A DNA stretch of 64,000 nt from Marasmius tenuissimus (lineage: Eukaryota > Basidiomycota > Agaricomycetes > Agaricales > Marasmiaceae): contig JAQOTA010000049.1 of NCBI GenBank assembly GCA_029532415.1, positions 558,001-622,000 of the forward strand, written 5' to 3'. The position numbers and the translations under genes were made by a program. The notes under the pieces are model-generated. The model ran no database searches. It had not been told where the DNA came from and saw nothing but the letters and a program-made list of their open reading frames with translations. Positions 35,481-45,818 of the stretch are shown here, piece after piece. How positions within the stretch are numbered: position 1 is the first letter of the stretch; every line of letters begins with the position of its first letter.

Positions 35481-36944
35481 CTAGACTACAGAAGCGATTG
35501 TACTACGATCGAGTTCACGGAAATGAATCTGAGAGTGCGAGCGCGATACGTCTTCGACGACCGGCTTGTAGCTCATGCTCAAACGTGCACGAAGAATAAT
35601 TAAAGTCGGCGCAATTCCCTATATTATCAAACACGGTAAGAGCCCAGTCAAATGAAGGTTGCTTGTACGTACAGCTGCCAATGTGGGGAGCGGAAATGTG
35701 TCGAAGGGGACCTGATTAATGGAGAAAGCGTTAAAAATGGCCAAATGCAATACCATCACCAGTGGATAGATCATCCCGGATTCGAGGTTGTGGAACTCCA
35801 ACCGTCAGCACATCTTGGGGAGCGACGACTGGTCTCCATTTACATGATTTTGAGGATCGAACGATACTTCTTTGAGGAGACTGAAGTCGACGCTTCCCTC
35901 AGCGACCTTGTAGGGCGAATGGCGATCCACCAAATCCGTCCGGCTTTAGAGCAATCATTAGCATCATGATTGTATGGTATGGTAAGCTTGGTTCCCGACC
36001 AGTCAGGCATGTAAGAACTGTGTTCAAGAGTCCACTGGCAATCCCTACGCCACTGGAGAGACCCTGGCCGGTGAACTTCAGACTACCTCCGACAATACTC
36101 ATGATCGCCCCAATGAGCAACGCCACTCAGAAATGCAATGGGGTGAGCTATAAATTGGCATTCGAAGGCCTGTATACATACCATTGGTGAGCAAGCACAC
36201 AATTCCCAGTATAATTGTCATTCGCTTGTCGGACCACGCCATGTGGCACCTGTGTATCTGTTTTACTGATGGGTTGGCTCACGTCAGAAGAACGACCCAA
36301 TTTACTCACGAGCACCGAGTCTGCGATGGCACTATCGTCCAAGAATCAATCAGGCACCTCGTGCTAGGTAATGTCTACGCCATACTCACTTGGCCACCCT
36401 ATAGGCAAAAAGCTATATTCCGCTAATGTTCAAAGTGAGCATGATACAAGGAAAGAGCGTGAGGACTCACTCACTATGTTGAAGCTCTGAGAGTGTCGCG
36501 TTCAACATACTGAATGAGACCTGAATAATCTGTAGTCGTCACGGTGTCAAATTTCACGGTGGACTGCTGAAACATTGTTATGGTCTCCACGACAACCGTA
36601 CTCGACGACAGACAGAACAAAACGATCGTCGAGGTAAGATAGAACTCTTGGTGATGAAAGACTGGCCCATAGCGCAAGATGTGGACACATAACCCGAATA
36701 ACAGAATGTATATTCCTGGCCGGCACCCGGGGAGGTAGTTTCAGCTTTTGAAAGTTCTGAGTTTCCCCGGGAAACCTACTGACCGTACAAAAGGTAAGTT
36801 GTCTAGATGAGATCGGGTATTTTGCTCACTTCTCGTGCAATCAAGCGGTATGAAACTCACCAACAGGGTTACTTGAGGATAGACTACGACCTGACGAGTA
36901 TCGATAAGAAGGAGATACTCGCTCGGGATCGCAGTAGCAGGCAT
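35481..36944 (-). CDS. Multi-pass membrane protein, subfamily C copy 2 (C2), probable splice defect
   Basis: The exon series is readable from ATG 36944 to TAG 35481. It runs VVVYPQVTLL, the 19-nt exon 2 (TTYLLYG), GIYILLFGLCVHILRYGPVF, the 22-nt exon 4 into AIADSVLIHRCHMAW, a shortened exon 6 (126 nt, ending LLNTVLTCLTG), AGRIWWIAIR, LESGMIYPLVMVLHLAI and GIAPTLIILRARLSMSYKPV. If all junctions were used it would encode 305 residues. The acceptor before exon 8 (about 35791) reads CCACAA instead of the CCACAG present in the duplicate C2', so normal splicing of exon 8 is probably lost. Intron 6 also has a weak donor (GTCGGG) in both copies. Upstream in-frame ATGs exist at 36956 and 36965. Confidence 0.7.
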
Positions 36945-37051
36945 GATTCGGGGCATAACATACAATATCTGACCACCTTACGGAAGTTTTGATATGTAGG
37001 AGCTGCACTGCCGGACGCAGAATCAGAATCAGATTATCACCCATGGAAGTT

Positions 37052-39048
37052 CATCGGCAAAACCTCTAATGCGGGTCCCCAGTGGGTACCGCCCCCTTGT
37101 AACTCGGGATCACCCCTCGCATGTTGGAATTTTTTGAGAACGGTCTCCTAGGTAGGGAACCATCGCCTTTTTGCGTACAACAACCTCCATAGTGTAGCTA
37201 AAGATGTACATTAGCTACATGTTGCATGAAAAAATGCGCAACCTACCCATCTTGGGAGACGTTGTACATCTTTGGCTCCATCTTGGAGAAGATGCACAAC
37301 TCGCAGCGCAAGTTGGAGGCAAAGATGTGCAAATGGCTACAGGATGTAACAGGGGTTGTTCACCCGTCTACACCCATTCACATTCTTTCCAGAGTTCTCA
37401 GGCAGAACCAGTGCCGGGCAGACAACAGGAGAGTGAAATGTGTCATTGTATTACCGCTCAAAACTACTACCAGTTACATAGAAATAACCACGACGAATGA
37501 ACAAGTACTTAGGAAAGTAATATATTACCAGGGCCAAAGGGTCGAAGTGGCTTCGAAAAAGGTCACTGAAGCCGACTTACCCTCCTGGCCAAACGGTACA
37601 CTGTGCATCCCTGTGAAGGTAACCTATAAGCTCGTGTGGCAACCTGACTAAGGAGAGATAGTATACGTATGTTTTAGGGTGCATATATGCACCTCGATGG
37701 TCACTGGTCAGTAGGGGTAACCAGAATGCAGTGATACAGGCGACATCGGGGTAACAGAGATGACTTGCATGGCATAGCCAAAGCTGGAGACACGAGGCAC
37801 AACAGTCAGCAATAATCTCAACAAAGGAATAGGAGGTGCTCACATTCCTGATTATGTCTCATGCTCGCTAGCACCAAGAACTCATTCAGGATCCAAAGAT
37901 AAAAGCCAGAGGTCAAGTAACACGTACTTGCATATCGGACAACAACACCCAAGTGAAGTGGGTGCTGGAGAAGAATCAGAGACATTTGAGTGACAAGAGT
38001 AGTTGAAGTAATGCGTCGGAAGTCAATTGGTCGAGTACAGCTGCCAGCATGTCGAGCAGGTAGAGTCCTGAGATAGTGTCACGATGGAGAGACGGGCTGG
38101 AAAAACACTGAGAGGATAAAGCGGGGTGGTGGTGGAAGGGAAGAAAGAAGGGGCAGTCAACAATTTGCGGCGAATCACATAAGTACTGGGTAGGTGGTCC
38201 GTGCGGCCGTTGATATCGTGAAGGTCAGAGGTCAAGTGTTGATGACGACAATGACGACATATGTCCAGCGTCACTGAAGCCATTATAAGAGACCCTCGGG
38301 TGAAACCGCTAAGCACACTGCAGACCGTCAGTAACTTATGTCGCGAGGATAAGAAGAATTTTCTGCGTACTTTAGGGCCACCAAATCACCCAAGTTCCGA
38401 CCATTCTACTAAGTATAATCCAAACGGGTCTCCTTGCTCTTTGTTTGAGGTCTGAAGTCATGGATAAAGAGAGTTGCGTGGTGATGGAGGTGGTAGAGAC
38501 ACAAGAGAGGGAGGAAGTCAACACATGTGACCGAACGAGGGTTATAATTGAGACTCCGACACGATTTCAGCGCAAGCGCTCGAGTCAGGTGCTCATGCTT
38601 GAATCTTACCCGACCCGTGGATTTATCCCGCTCCGATGGTCTCGAGTCTCGATGACTTCCAGTTATTGAACAGTGGCCTGAGGTTCATGATATCAATGCC
38701 TTGGTATGAAACTAGAAACACTCACCTCTATGTCACTACGTACAAATCATGATTCTCAGTGTACAACTCCCTTGACTGATGACCAAAAGTGCACATAATT
38801 GAGAATCTTGACTGGCGGTACGTACATCTTACCTTCCATCTTTCTGGTGAGTGTACACCTCACTATAACCTTACTGTGTTTGTACAACCTCACTCACAGT
38901 TTTTATCCAGGGTACATCCTCTTCCATTTTTATGCGGGGTGTACAACATGGTCCACAACACGGTACACTACTGTAAACTACCGTCAACCCTGGTTGTGGG
39001 TGTCCACTCCTTAAATTCTCGGGACCCGTCATAGAGGTTTTGCCGATG
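37052..39048. mobile_element. TIR transposable element TE1 (about 2.0 kb, non-autonomous)
   Basis: The ends are inverted repeats starting CATCGGCAAAACCTCTA (37052-37068 and the complement at 39032-39048), both followed within a few bases by CGGGTCCC. The right copy of the segmental duplication reads straight through the site at 57816-57818, giving a clean empty site with a 2-3 bp target duplication (TT or GTT). The interior has subterminal GTACA-type repeats near both ends. An open frame of 141 residues at 37226-37651 (plus) lacks any transposase motif I recognise. The superfamily is undetermined. Confidence 0.85.
37226..37651 (+). CDS. Open frame inside TE1, unknown product
   Basis: A 141-residue frame (starting MKKCATYPSWETLYIFGSIL) inside the element. 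It could be a relic of the element's own gene or a chance frame. No catalytic motif is visible and codon use is unremarkable. Confidence 0.25.
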   Translation: MKKCATYPSWETLYIFGSILEKMHNSQRKLEAKMCKWLQDVTGVVHPSTPIHILSRVLRQNQCRADNRRVKCVIVLPLKTTTSYIEITTTNEQVLRKVIYYQGQRVEVASKKVTEADLPSWPNGTLCIPVKVTYKLVWQPD

Positions 39049-39724
39049 TTATGAATGAGATGAGATCGCAAGAAAGATCGGGTCCTCTTCGAGTTGATCT
39101 CGCATGACTATTGAGCCCAGGAACGACGATAATAGATGGAGACGACGGGGATGCATCATGGGACTAAAAGGACCGCTGTCGAGTCAAGAGGGCGTTGTTC
39201 ATCGTGATAATGGGGTCTAAGAGATCCCGGCATAATCTGCCAGCACCGGCAAGATACCACTTTCTCACGCTTCTTACTACGAGTGGCGACGCCAGTCCGT
39301 ATCAAACAAGTACACCCCTCAGGAGCCTCCGTGTCTGTACAGAGGATACAGGCAGTAGATAGTCATGTCATACAATTGATGGGCATTAGATTAAATCATT
39401 GTCATTGAAAATGTGAAAGTCGAACTGCCGGATCAGAGCCTCTGGACTCCACCTCGAACGCGAAGCTCAGTGCAAAGCTCCTGCCATGATGTTTGACTCT
39501 TGCGGGCATGGACGATATCTATGTAATCACAATATGAATTAAGACAGATTGAGTCGAATGTGGTGGGTCCCCCCAATCAATCTCTGACGGGTGCTAGTGG
39601 AGCGTTTCCGAATGTATCAAGAACGTAGTATCAAATAAACGTCTATACAAAGACGTTACAATCTCTCATTCGGAAGCTCAGACGATGAAATAAAGATACC
39701 CATTACGTTCTGTCTGTCTGATCT

Positions 39725-40160
39725 CAAGAACTGCTGGTGCTGGATACGCGGAAATCGATTTGAGAATATGAGGGTATGTCCTCGATGTTTGATGTGGAGC
39801 TCATGCCCAACCGTGCTCGGACGATAATCAAAGTTGGTGCGATTCCCCATACTGGTGACGGTGAGGAACCAATCAATAGTACTTATGCTCGCCAAGTAGA
39901 GTATAGTAGCAGTCACAAGAACGGGGGAAAGTCGAGTGGGGCGCCTGTCGTATTGACTATTGTCTTGTGTACGTATGACATGACAATCGTTCGACGTTGT
40001 TAGATAGATCGGATCGTTTCCGATTCAAGGCTGTCTGAAGAATTTGCTGATTGACGGAGTTTTGCCAGTCTCGCCTAGCCAGACCACACTACCACGAACT
40101 CTTTTGTTGAATATGAGTGTCGTTGTGGTAACTCACTGGGGATTGCATCGGTCGCCATGA
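39725..40160 (-). pseudogene. Subfamily C relic (exon 1 start joined to exons 8-9)
   Basis: On the minus strand a start like that of C3 (MATDAIP, about 40160) is followed within about 100 bp by LESE of exon 8. Frame-broken DNA follows, then a good exon 9 (GIAPTLIIVRARLGMSSTSN, ending at TGA near 39735). Exons 2-7 are missing and exon 8 carries indels. The same exon 8/9 lesions occur at 61.1-61.4 kb, so decay began before the large duplication. Confidence 0.75.
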
Positions 40161-41619
40161 TATGGAGGACAAGTCTGGAGTTGATATGGACACTTTTGTA
40201 AGACCCTTACATTTATGCACGAAGCGCATATACACACTTCTCTCTGACATGAAGCAATCGTCAACCAAGCAGCTTGAGCGGAGGATATGAGAATCAGAAT
40301 CCTGATGCACTGAGACGGTGAGTCAGTTTCTGACACACCGGCATCTACCATCTATCCTTCTCGCTCACTCCTAACCTCCCCCACGTCCCATCACCTCTGT
40401 TCAAATCCCTAGTCTATCCACCTTATAGAATCTCCAACGATAGTGATTCGGTCAAACCATGCTGGGTGGGAAAAGAATGGAGCGAATGACATACAGAGTC
40501 AGAGCTGCTCATTCAGAGGATATCTATGAACGAAACAGTAAACCAACAAAACTTGGAGAGGAAAGTCCTCGACTTGAAATGGAAGGTGAACGCTCTTTGC
40601 TTGATCTTTAAGTTTGTCCGAGAGCCCCTGTAAGTTCTATGAGTGTTCTATTGTGGCTTATCGTCTTCATTTAAAGAGTATAATCCTTCTATTTGCCATG
40701 GCAATGTTTCCATAATAAGACAGCGTGAAAAATGTCCATTGAAATAAGAAATTTGAATGACGCACCTCTCAAACCATTTCCAACCAACACGACCTCATCG
40801 ACATTGATCATCCGTGACCCGCACCTCTCCATTCAAACAGGTTCAAAGCACCATTGTATACTTGCTGTTGCTTGCTGTTCAAAGAGAGGTTGGCTAGTGA
40901 ACGTGGAGTTGATGGTACAAAGAACAATGGCTTGGGCAAAGGGCAAAGTGGCTGTAAACTTGCGCACAGACCACGAGTCTGATTCTCATTGGCTTAGTCT
41001 GTAACCCGAGAATGTAGTATCGGCGGATAAAGCTACAGTATCGGTGTATAAAGATGTCAACGTCAAGACCGACATCGTCCCGAGAGGAGGGGTTTCTTTG
41101 GCTTCTATCAATGACCATGATGCTTGGGTCCAAAAGGATTTGGAATTTGCCAACGTAGCAAGACACTATTTTCCTGCGTTTCTCACCGGTACCAGTGGGT
41201 GGCAAGACCCTTTTCCAACACCTATTGGACGAATGCGCCGGGGGAGCTTTGACCATGGTTTTCCGAAGAATGGTGCGCTATGGGATAATGTGAATGGTAT
41301 ATGAATAATCAACAGCATCTGGTAATACTAATACACGTCCTATTATCCAAATTCACAATTCGGGCGATGAGATCAGAGTCGCACTTGATGATGTGCCAAA
41401 GCTCCTGAGTTTATTGTGCAAGTCTTTAGTCAAAACCCATTGAGGGGGCTTCCGAGGTCTTGGAGCAAGAGAGCAAGATAATGTGTCGGGTCCAGTACCT
41501 CCGCCCGAATGAGCTCGGACAGGAAGTCAAACAACTAGTACTTGTCATTGAGTTATTATATATACAGAGACGTTGCAATCCTTCAATCCAACGCTCAGAA
41601 GATGACATTGATACGCATA
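40161..41619. other. Region without recognised genes
   Basis: It contains one instance of the recurrent intergenic module at 41113-41160. Open frames at 40732-41004 and 41044-41304 (plus) and 40894-41256 (minus) overlap that module and show no domain. Confidence 0.4.
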
Positions 41620-43106
41620 CTACACTCCGTCTACTTGAACTCCAGAGCTTATCGCGCTACGGTCGGGCACACGGAAACTCATTTGAGAATACGAAGGTAT
41701 GTTCTCGATGGTCGGCGTGGAGCTCATGCCCAAACGCGCGCGCACAATTATCAAAGTTGGTGCGATTCCCTAGTTTCGGCAACTACGATCAGGGGATTGA
41801 TCAAATCGAGGAATTTATACATACAGTGGCTAATACCAGGAGCGGGAACGAGTTAAAAGGAGATTGAGGCGCGTTGGCGATAGCCAGGTGCGTGATTATC
41901 GTGAGTGGATAAATCATTCCAGATTCAAGACTGTCGCAAGAGTTTGTTGGTTATATGAGGACCGGAAGAGGTAAGTACGAACATGATTCTGAAGACGGGC
42001 CAATACCGTTTTTTTGCATACTTCGAATGGATCTCCAGCGGCTTTGTTGGGCGTATGCCAATCCACCAGATCTGCCCAGCTTTTAGAAATCAGCAAACGT
42101 CGCAAGTCGAGGTCCAGCCTACTCACCAGCTACAAATGTCAGAATCGTGTTGAGGAATCCACTGGCAACCATTGAACCAAAGAATAGCCTCTGAGCTTTC
42201 GCCGCTAAAACCTGATTCCGTTCAAGTGACATATCCCCGACACTGAGAACGGTCATGATTGATCGGATAAACAAGGTCACTGAAAGAATGTCCTTGTCAG
42301 CAACTGAACGGTAAGCACGGCTCAGCTTCAAGCCCACGCGCCATTGTTGAGGATGCATGCAGCCGTTAGTAAGAATGTCATTCGCCTATTACTCCAGAGG
42401 AGGTGGCATCTGCGTATCTGTCGTTCTCGGTGATAAGTAGCTTTCAAAATGCCCACGCGTACACAGCAACAACATTGCCGCTTACAAGCACGGAGTCTGT
42501 GAGGATACTATCATGCAATAAGAAAGAGTAATGTGTGGGTCGCATTCGATAGCATACTCACTTGACCGCAATGTAAGCAAAACAATCCAGCACACTGAAA
42601 ACACCATGAGTGGGATTAGGGGAATTTAGCGACCTTTCCTCACTCAGTGACAATTCTGATTGTATCGCTCGCAAGATATCGGATAAAACCCGAATAGTCC
42701 TGAGTCTTGACGGCGCGAAAGTACACCATCGAACTGTAAAAGACCCTTACCGTCTCCGCAACCATCTCGCTCGACCCCATGGAAAACATCAGGATCGCCC
42801 AAATCACATAAAGCTTTTGGTGATGAAAGACAGGTCCACGACGCAGGATATGAACGCATAGCCCAAACAATAGGGCGTATGTGCCTGGCCAACCCCTGAA
42901 TTTCAGTTTCAAAGGCTCTCAGATGAGGCTGAGGATGCGACAAACCGTAAACCAAGTAAATTATCTGGTTGAAGTAATATTTTCTGGTTACTCGGATGTT
43001 CACTGAATAAACAAAAACTCACCAAAAGCGTAACCTGAGGGTACACAATTATATGCTCGGCTTCGAGAAGAGGCAAATACTCGCTGGGGATTGCATCGCT
43101 CGCCAT
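41620..43106 (-). CDS. Multi-pass membrane protein, subfamily C copy 3 (C3)
   Basis: Nine exons, ATG 43106 to TAG 41620, sum 945 nt (314 residues). Landmarks are IIVYPQVTLL, exon 2 IIYLVYG, GTYALLFGLCVHILRRGPVF, ILTDSVLIRRCHLLW across the 22-nt exon 4 and exon 5, SGFLNTILTFVAG, AGQIWWIGIRPTK, LESGMIYPLTIITHLAI and GIAPTLIIVRARLGMSSTPT. The intron after exon 5 begins GC (AATG then GCGCGT), where C1 has GTAGGT; this is either a GC-AG intron or a splice lesion. A TACATAAATG box lies about 48 bp before the ATG (43154-43163). C1 is its closest structural match. Confidence 0.8.
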
Positions 43107-43164
43107 GATTTGGGGAGCGAGTCCGTGTCGGCTATGTCTCGTTGGACCCCTCCATTTATGTATA

Positions 43165-44007
43165 GTACGTTCCTGTTCTGATTGGCCACGGAGCGCAAGA
43201 TTGAAATGCCAACCAAGTAACGAACGTCGCGATAGAATAGCATTACTCTCAGCAGAGTCGGACCGTCAAGATCAAGTTTTGGTGCGATCTCAGCGCAGAT
43301 TCTTCAGGAATAGGACCCGTAGCGACCAAGCTAGTCATGAGATACAAAAGGGCAGAACGGCTTGTGAGAGTGAAAAAATAAATGATGTACTGGTTGATCT
43401 CCGAGGGCGGAATCAAGTTATCGCTGCAGAGGTCTCTGTGTATCAAGATGAGCGGAGATAGCAAGCCTCTCGGCAATCCTATCACCGGGTGCAAGTTTCA
43501 CTTTCCTTGTACTCTTTGTGATGAGCGTCGAAATTGTTTGGCGGGGAAATTGCTGTATATGATATATATGAGGTCACAAAGGCCTTTGTAAAAACCAAAG
43601 GAGAGTGAGAAGGAAAGTGAGTCGGCATCACTTTCCCGGAAAATGAGTGGGCTCCTGCGCCCGGTGTAAGTGTTGAAGGTAAGTTTGAGGTTGAATCAGA
43701 ATTCTGAATTGAGTGAGCATTGGAGGTTCTAGATATTTCGCACCACTACAGTCTACCACGATGCTGAGCATTGTGATACCTTTTACTTTTCGTTCTCTAC
43801 AGCGATGTGATCGTTTCAGAAGTAGGAGCCACGCGGACAGGTTTTCTGGCCAAATATGTGATGGCGGTTGGCGGTAAAAAAGGGAGACAAAAATATTCGC
43901 GGATCTACCTGGTGATTGCTCTAGCACCCAACCAGCACCCCTACGCCGCTAATTTCAGCATGGTCCTCCCTCTCATACTACAGCAACCTTTTCGACACAA
44001 AATTGAG
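43165..44007. other. Intergenic region between C3 and element TE3
   Basis: No gene or repeat was recognised. Confidence 0.35.
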
Positions 44008-44182
44008 CAACAGACCATGTAAGGTCATTATAATGAATTCTTGTCTGACAGGGCAGACATGTTATAATGTTTGGCAGGGCTTACAAGAGTCCAGCCCCAT
44101 TATAATGACCATGCGGCGGCCAAAATTTTGACATTATAATGCAGTGCCACCTGTCAAGATAAAATTAAATACAAGTAGTGAT

Positions 44183-44616
44183 GGTAGCAACAGGGATTGA
44201 ACTTACAGCCTCTCAACTTCATTACAATCATTACAGCTATTTAAGAATCCCTAGCATATTTTCGCACAACTCCAGGAATTTGATCTGTTGACATGCCAAA
44301 CACGACTACGTGTGGATAATCCCAAATTGGTATTTTCTGTGAAGGTGTACTTTGCTTGTACCCACTTTGAGGTGGAGGGAATTGATGAAATGAAGATTCT
44401 GCTGATTGTAGTAGACCATAGTAGCTCAACGGAAGTCAAGTCGAAGAGGTACGGGTGCTTTTGAGGCGGAAAAGGGAAAATAATATTCCACTTTTGGGTT
44501 ATTTGCACGTGCAATTGTTTGGCGTGTCAACAGATCAAGTTCCTGGAGTTGTGCGAAAATATGCTAGGGATTCTTAAATAGCTGTAATGGTAATAATCCA
44601 ACTGAGCCACAATACC
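44183..44616 (-). repeat. tRNA-like module in left arm of TE3, split by a mini-element
   Basis: On the minus strand an A-box-like TGGCTCAGTTGG (44609-44598) and a B-box-like GTTCAATCCC (44202-44193) are 407 bp apart. Removing the 351-bp insert plus one TA brings them to about 54 bp apart, matching the right-arm module. The outer ends GGTA and TACC can pair as part of an acceptor stem. It is a pol III promoter-like relic, not a functional tRNA. Confidence 0.65.
44234..44584. mobile_element. 351-bp mini-element (MITE) flanked by TA, nested in TE3
   Basis: Perfect-length 68-bp terminal inverted repeats (44234-44301 and 44517-44584) start CAGCTATTTAAG and differ at two positions. They are bordered by TA on both sides (44232-44233 and 44585-44586). 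TA target duplication with CAG ends is typical of Tc1/mariner-type non-autonomous elements. No coding frame is present. Confidence 0.85.
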
Positions 44617-45383
44617 ATAATAGATCTGAATGAGGTTTAGGCTATACTACCTCAAATGATTTGACTGGGGGTGCTGGGGGGGGAACGCCCCCAGTTAAGG
44701 GGGCACACGGGATTGAATCCCTGACCGAGGGATAGGAGGGAGGGGGGTCGGTGGGGGGCCGGAAAAAAATTTTTGGAACCCCTTACATCAGAAATTTTGA
44801 AGGCCTTGGGGAAGGTTTGATGAGTTTTTTGTGATATGAGACACAGTGAATGGGCTTGATTTACACTCTACAGTGAGGATAACACACCCTGTGAGTGCTA
44901 TGGCTTAGTTTTGGCCTGATGGCTATCTTTTAGGGAAAAGTGGCAGTAATTGCACATTGGGTCCGTGATGCTGTCATTCCCGTACTATTTTGCCACTTAA
45001 CACAGTGAGATTGAGCTAGATATCTCATTTAGGGAGGAATTGTGTTCAGAAATCTGTTCCAAGATTCATAATTGAAGTCAAGTTTGACATTGTTGACCGG
45101 CCCCCCGAAGGTGTGAAAAAGTATCACGTGGACTTACTATATATGGTCCGTGAGAAGCTTACGTAGGGGAGGGAGGGTCTTTCCCGAGGGTTGCTCAGAG
45201 AAAATCGACCCTAGGTCTTTTTTTTCCGAGGGCGTGCCCCCTTGCCCCCAGTTTGGGGGTTAGGGTTAGGGTATGGGGTGAGAGAATGATAATAGTGGGG
45301 GTCTGGGGCACCCCCCAGGTTAGGGGTTAGGTTCAGGGTTGGGGCTTGGGTATAACAAATGTTCATAGCGGGGAATAATATAT

Positions 45384-45469
45384 GGTCCTATGGCTTAGTT
45401 GGAAGCCTCTCTCTCCTTACAATAGTCAGTCCTAACCAAGACTCTTGGGTTCAATTCCCTCGGTTGTCA
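45384..45469 (+). repeat. tRNA-like module in right arm of TE3
   Basis: An A-box-like TGGCTTAGTTGG (45391-45402) lies in a perfect D-arm-like stem (GGCT-loop-AGCC). A B-box-like GGTTCAATTCC (45448-45458) lies in a T-arm-like GGG/CCC stem. The acceptor stem does not pair, so it is not a functional tRNA. An AT-rich tail with repeated TGAATTGAAT follows, as in SINEs. Confidence 0.6.
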
Positions 45470-45818
45470 TGAATTGAATTTTTGAATTGAATTTTATTTA
45501 TTTAATCCTGGTGCCCAGGCAGTCATTATAATGGGTCATTACAATGGATAACGCCTCTGCCCTGTTGGACAAGGGCTCATTATAATAACCTTACATGGAC
45601 TCCTCAATTGAGACTACGTGTAGATCGTCGCGATAAAGGATGAAGGAAGGAAAAAAACTTTTTCTATACAAGGAAAGCTTCGAGTATCTCGAACACTCAT
45701 CCACCGACACGAGTTGAGAGGCATCCCACGGGCTTCTTGGATCCGCGATTATGATAAAGTATAACTCACCCTTTATTAGATGGGGTGCCGTATAACTTAA
45801 ACCATATTCCACTCTGGT

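Larger units (their letters stand above)
32550..40075. repeat. Large segmental duplication, left copy
   Basis: Excluding the element at 37052-39048, this interval matches 53429 to about 61380 (which itself excludes 58562-61112). It includes A4, C2 and a C relic; the right copy has A5, C2' and the matching relic. Large stretches, such as 36700-37050 against 57470-57816, are nearly identical by eye. Start and end points are approximate. Confidence 0.8.
44008..45605. mobile_element. TIR element TE3 (1.6 kb) with tRNA-like modules in both arms
   Basis: The ends carry CCATGTAAGGT and complement (44015-44025 and 45587-45597), extended on both sides by ATTATAATGA and then a related TTGTC-x-ACAGGGCAGA block. 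The flanks share AATTGAG (44001-44007 and 45606-45612), a 7-bp target duplication with an eighth base differing. The palindrome CATTATAATG occurs at 44026, 44098, 44132 and 45524. Each arm holds a tRNA-like module pointing outward. No transposase frame is visible; the centre is G-rich. The target-site length fits hAT-like or similar 8-bp duplicating superfamilies, but assignment is open. Confidence 0.8.

Noticed and set aside
45250..45270. A chromosome end or true telomere
   Set aside because: Only two perfect TTAGGG units are present, the sequence lies inside TE3, and ordinary genes continue on both sides.
45384..45469. A functional tRNA gene
   Set aside because: A and B boxes and the D-arm stem are present, but the acceptor stem does not pair and the anticodon arm is not convincing; it lies inside a transposable element arm.
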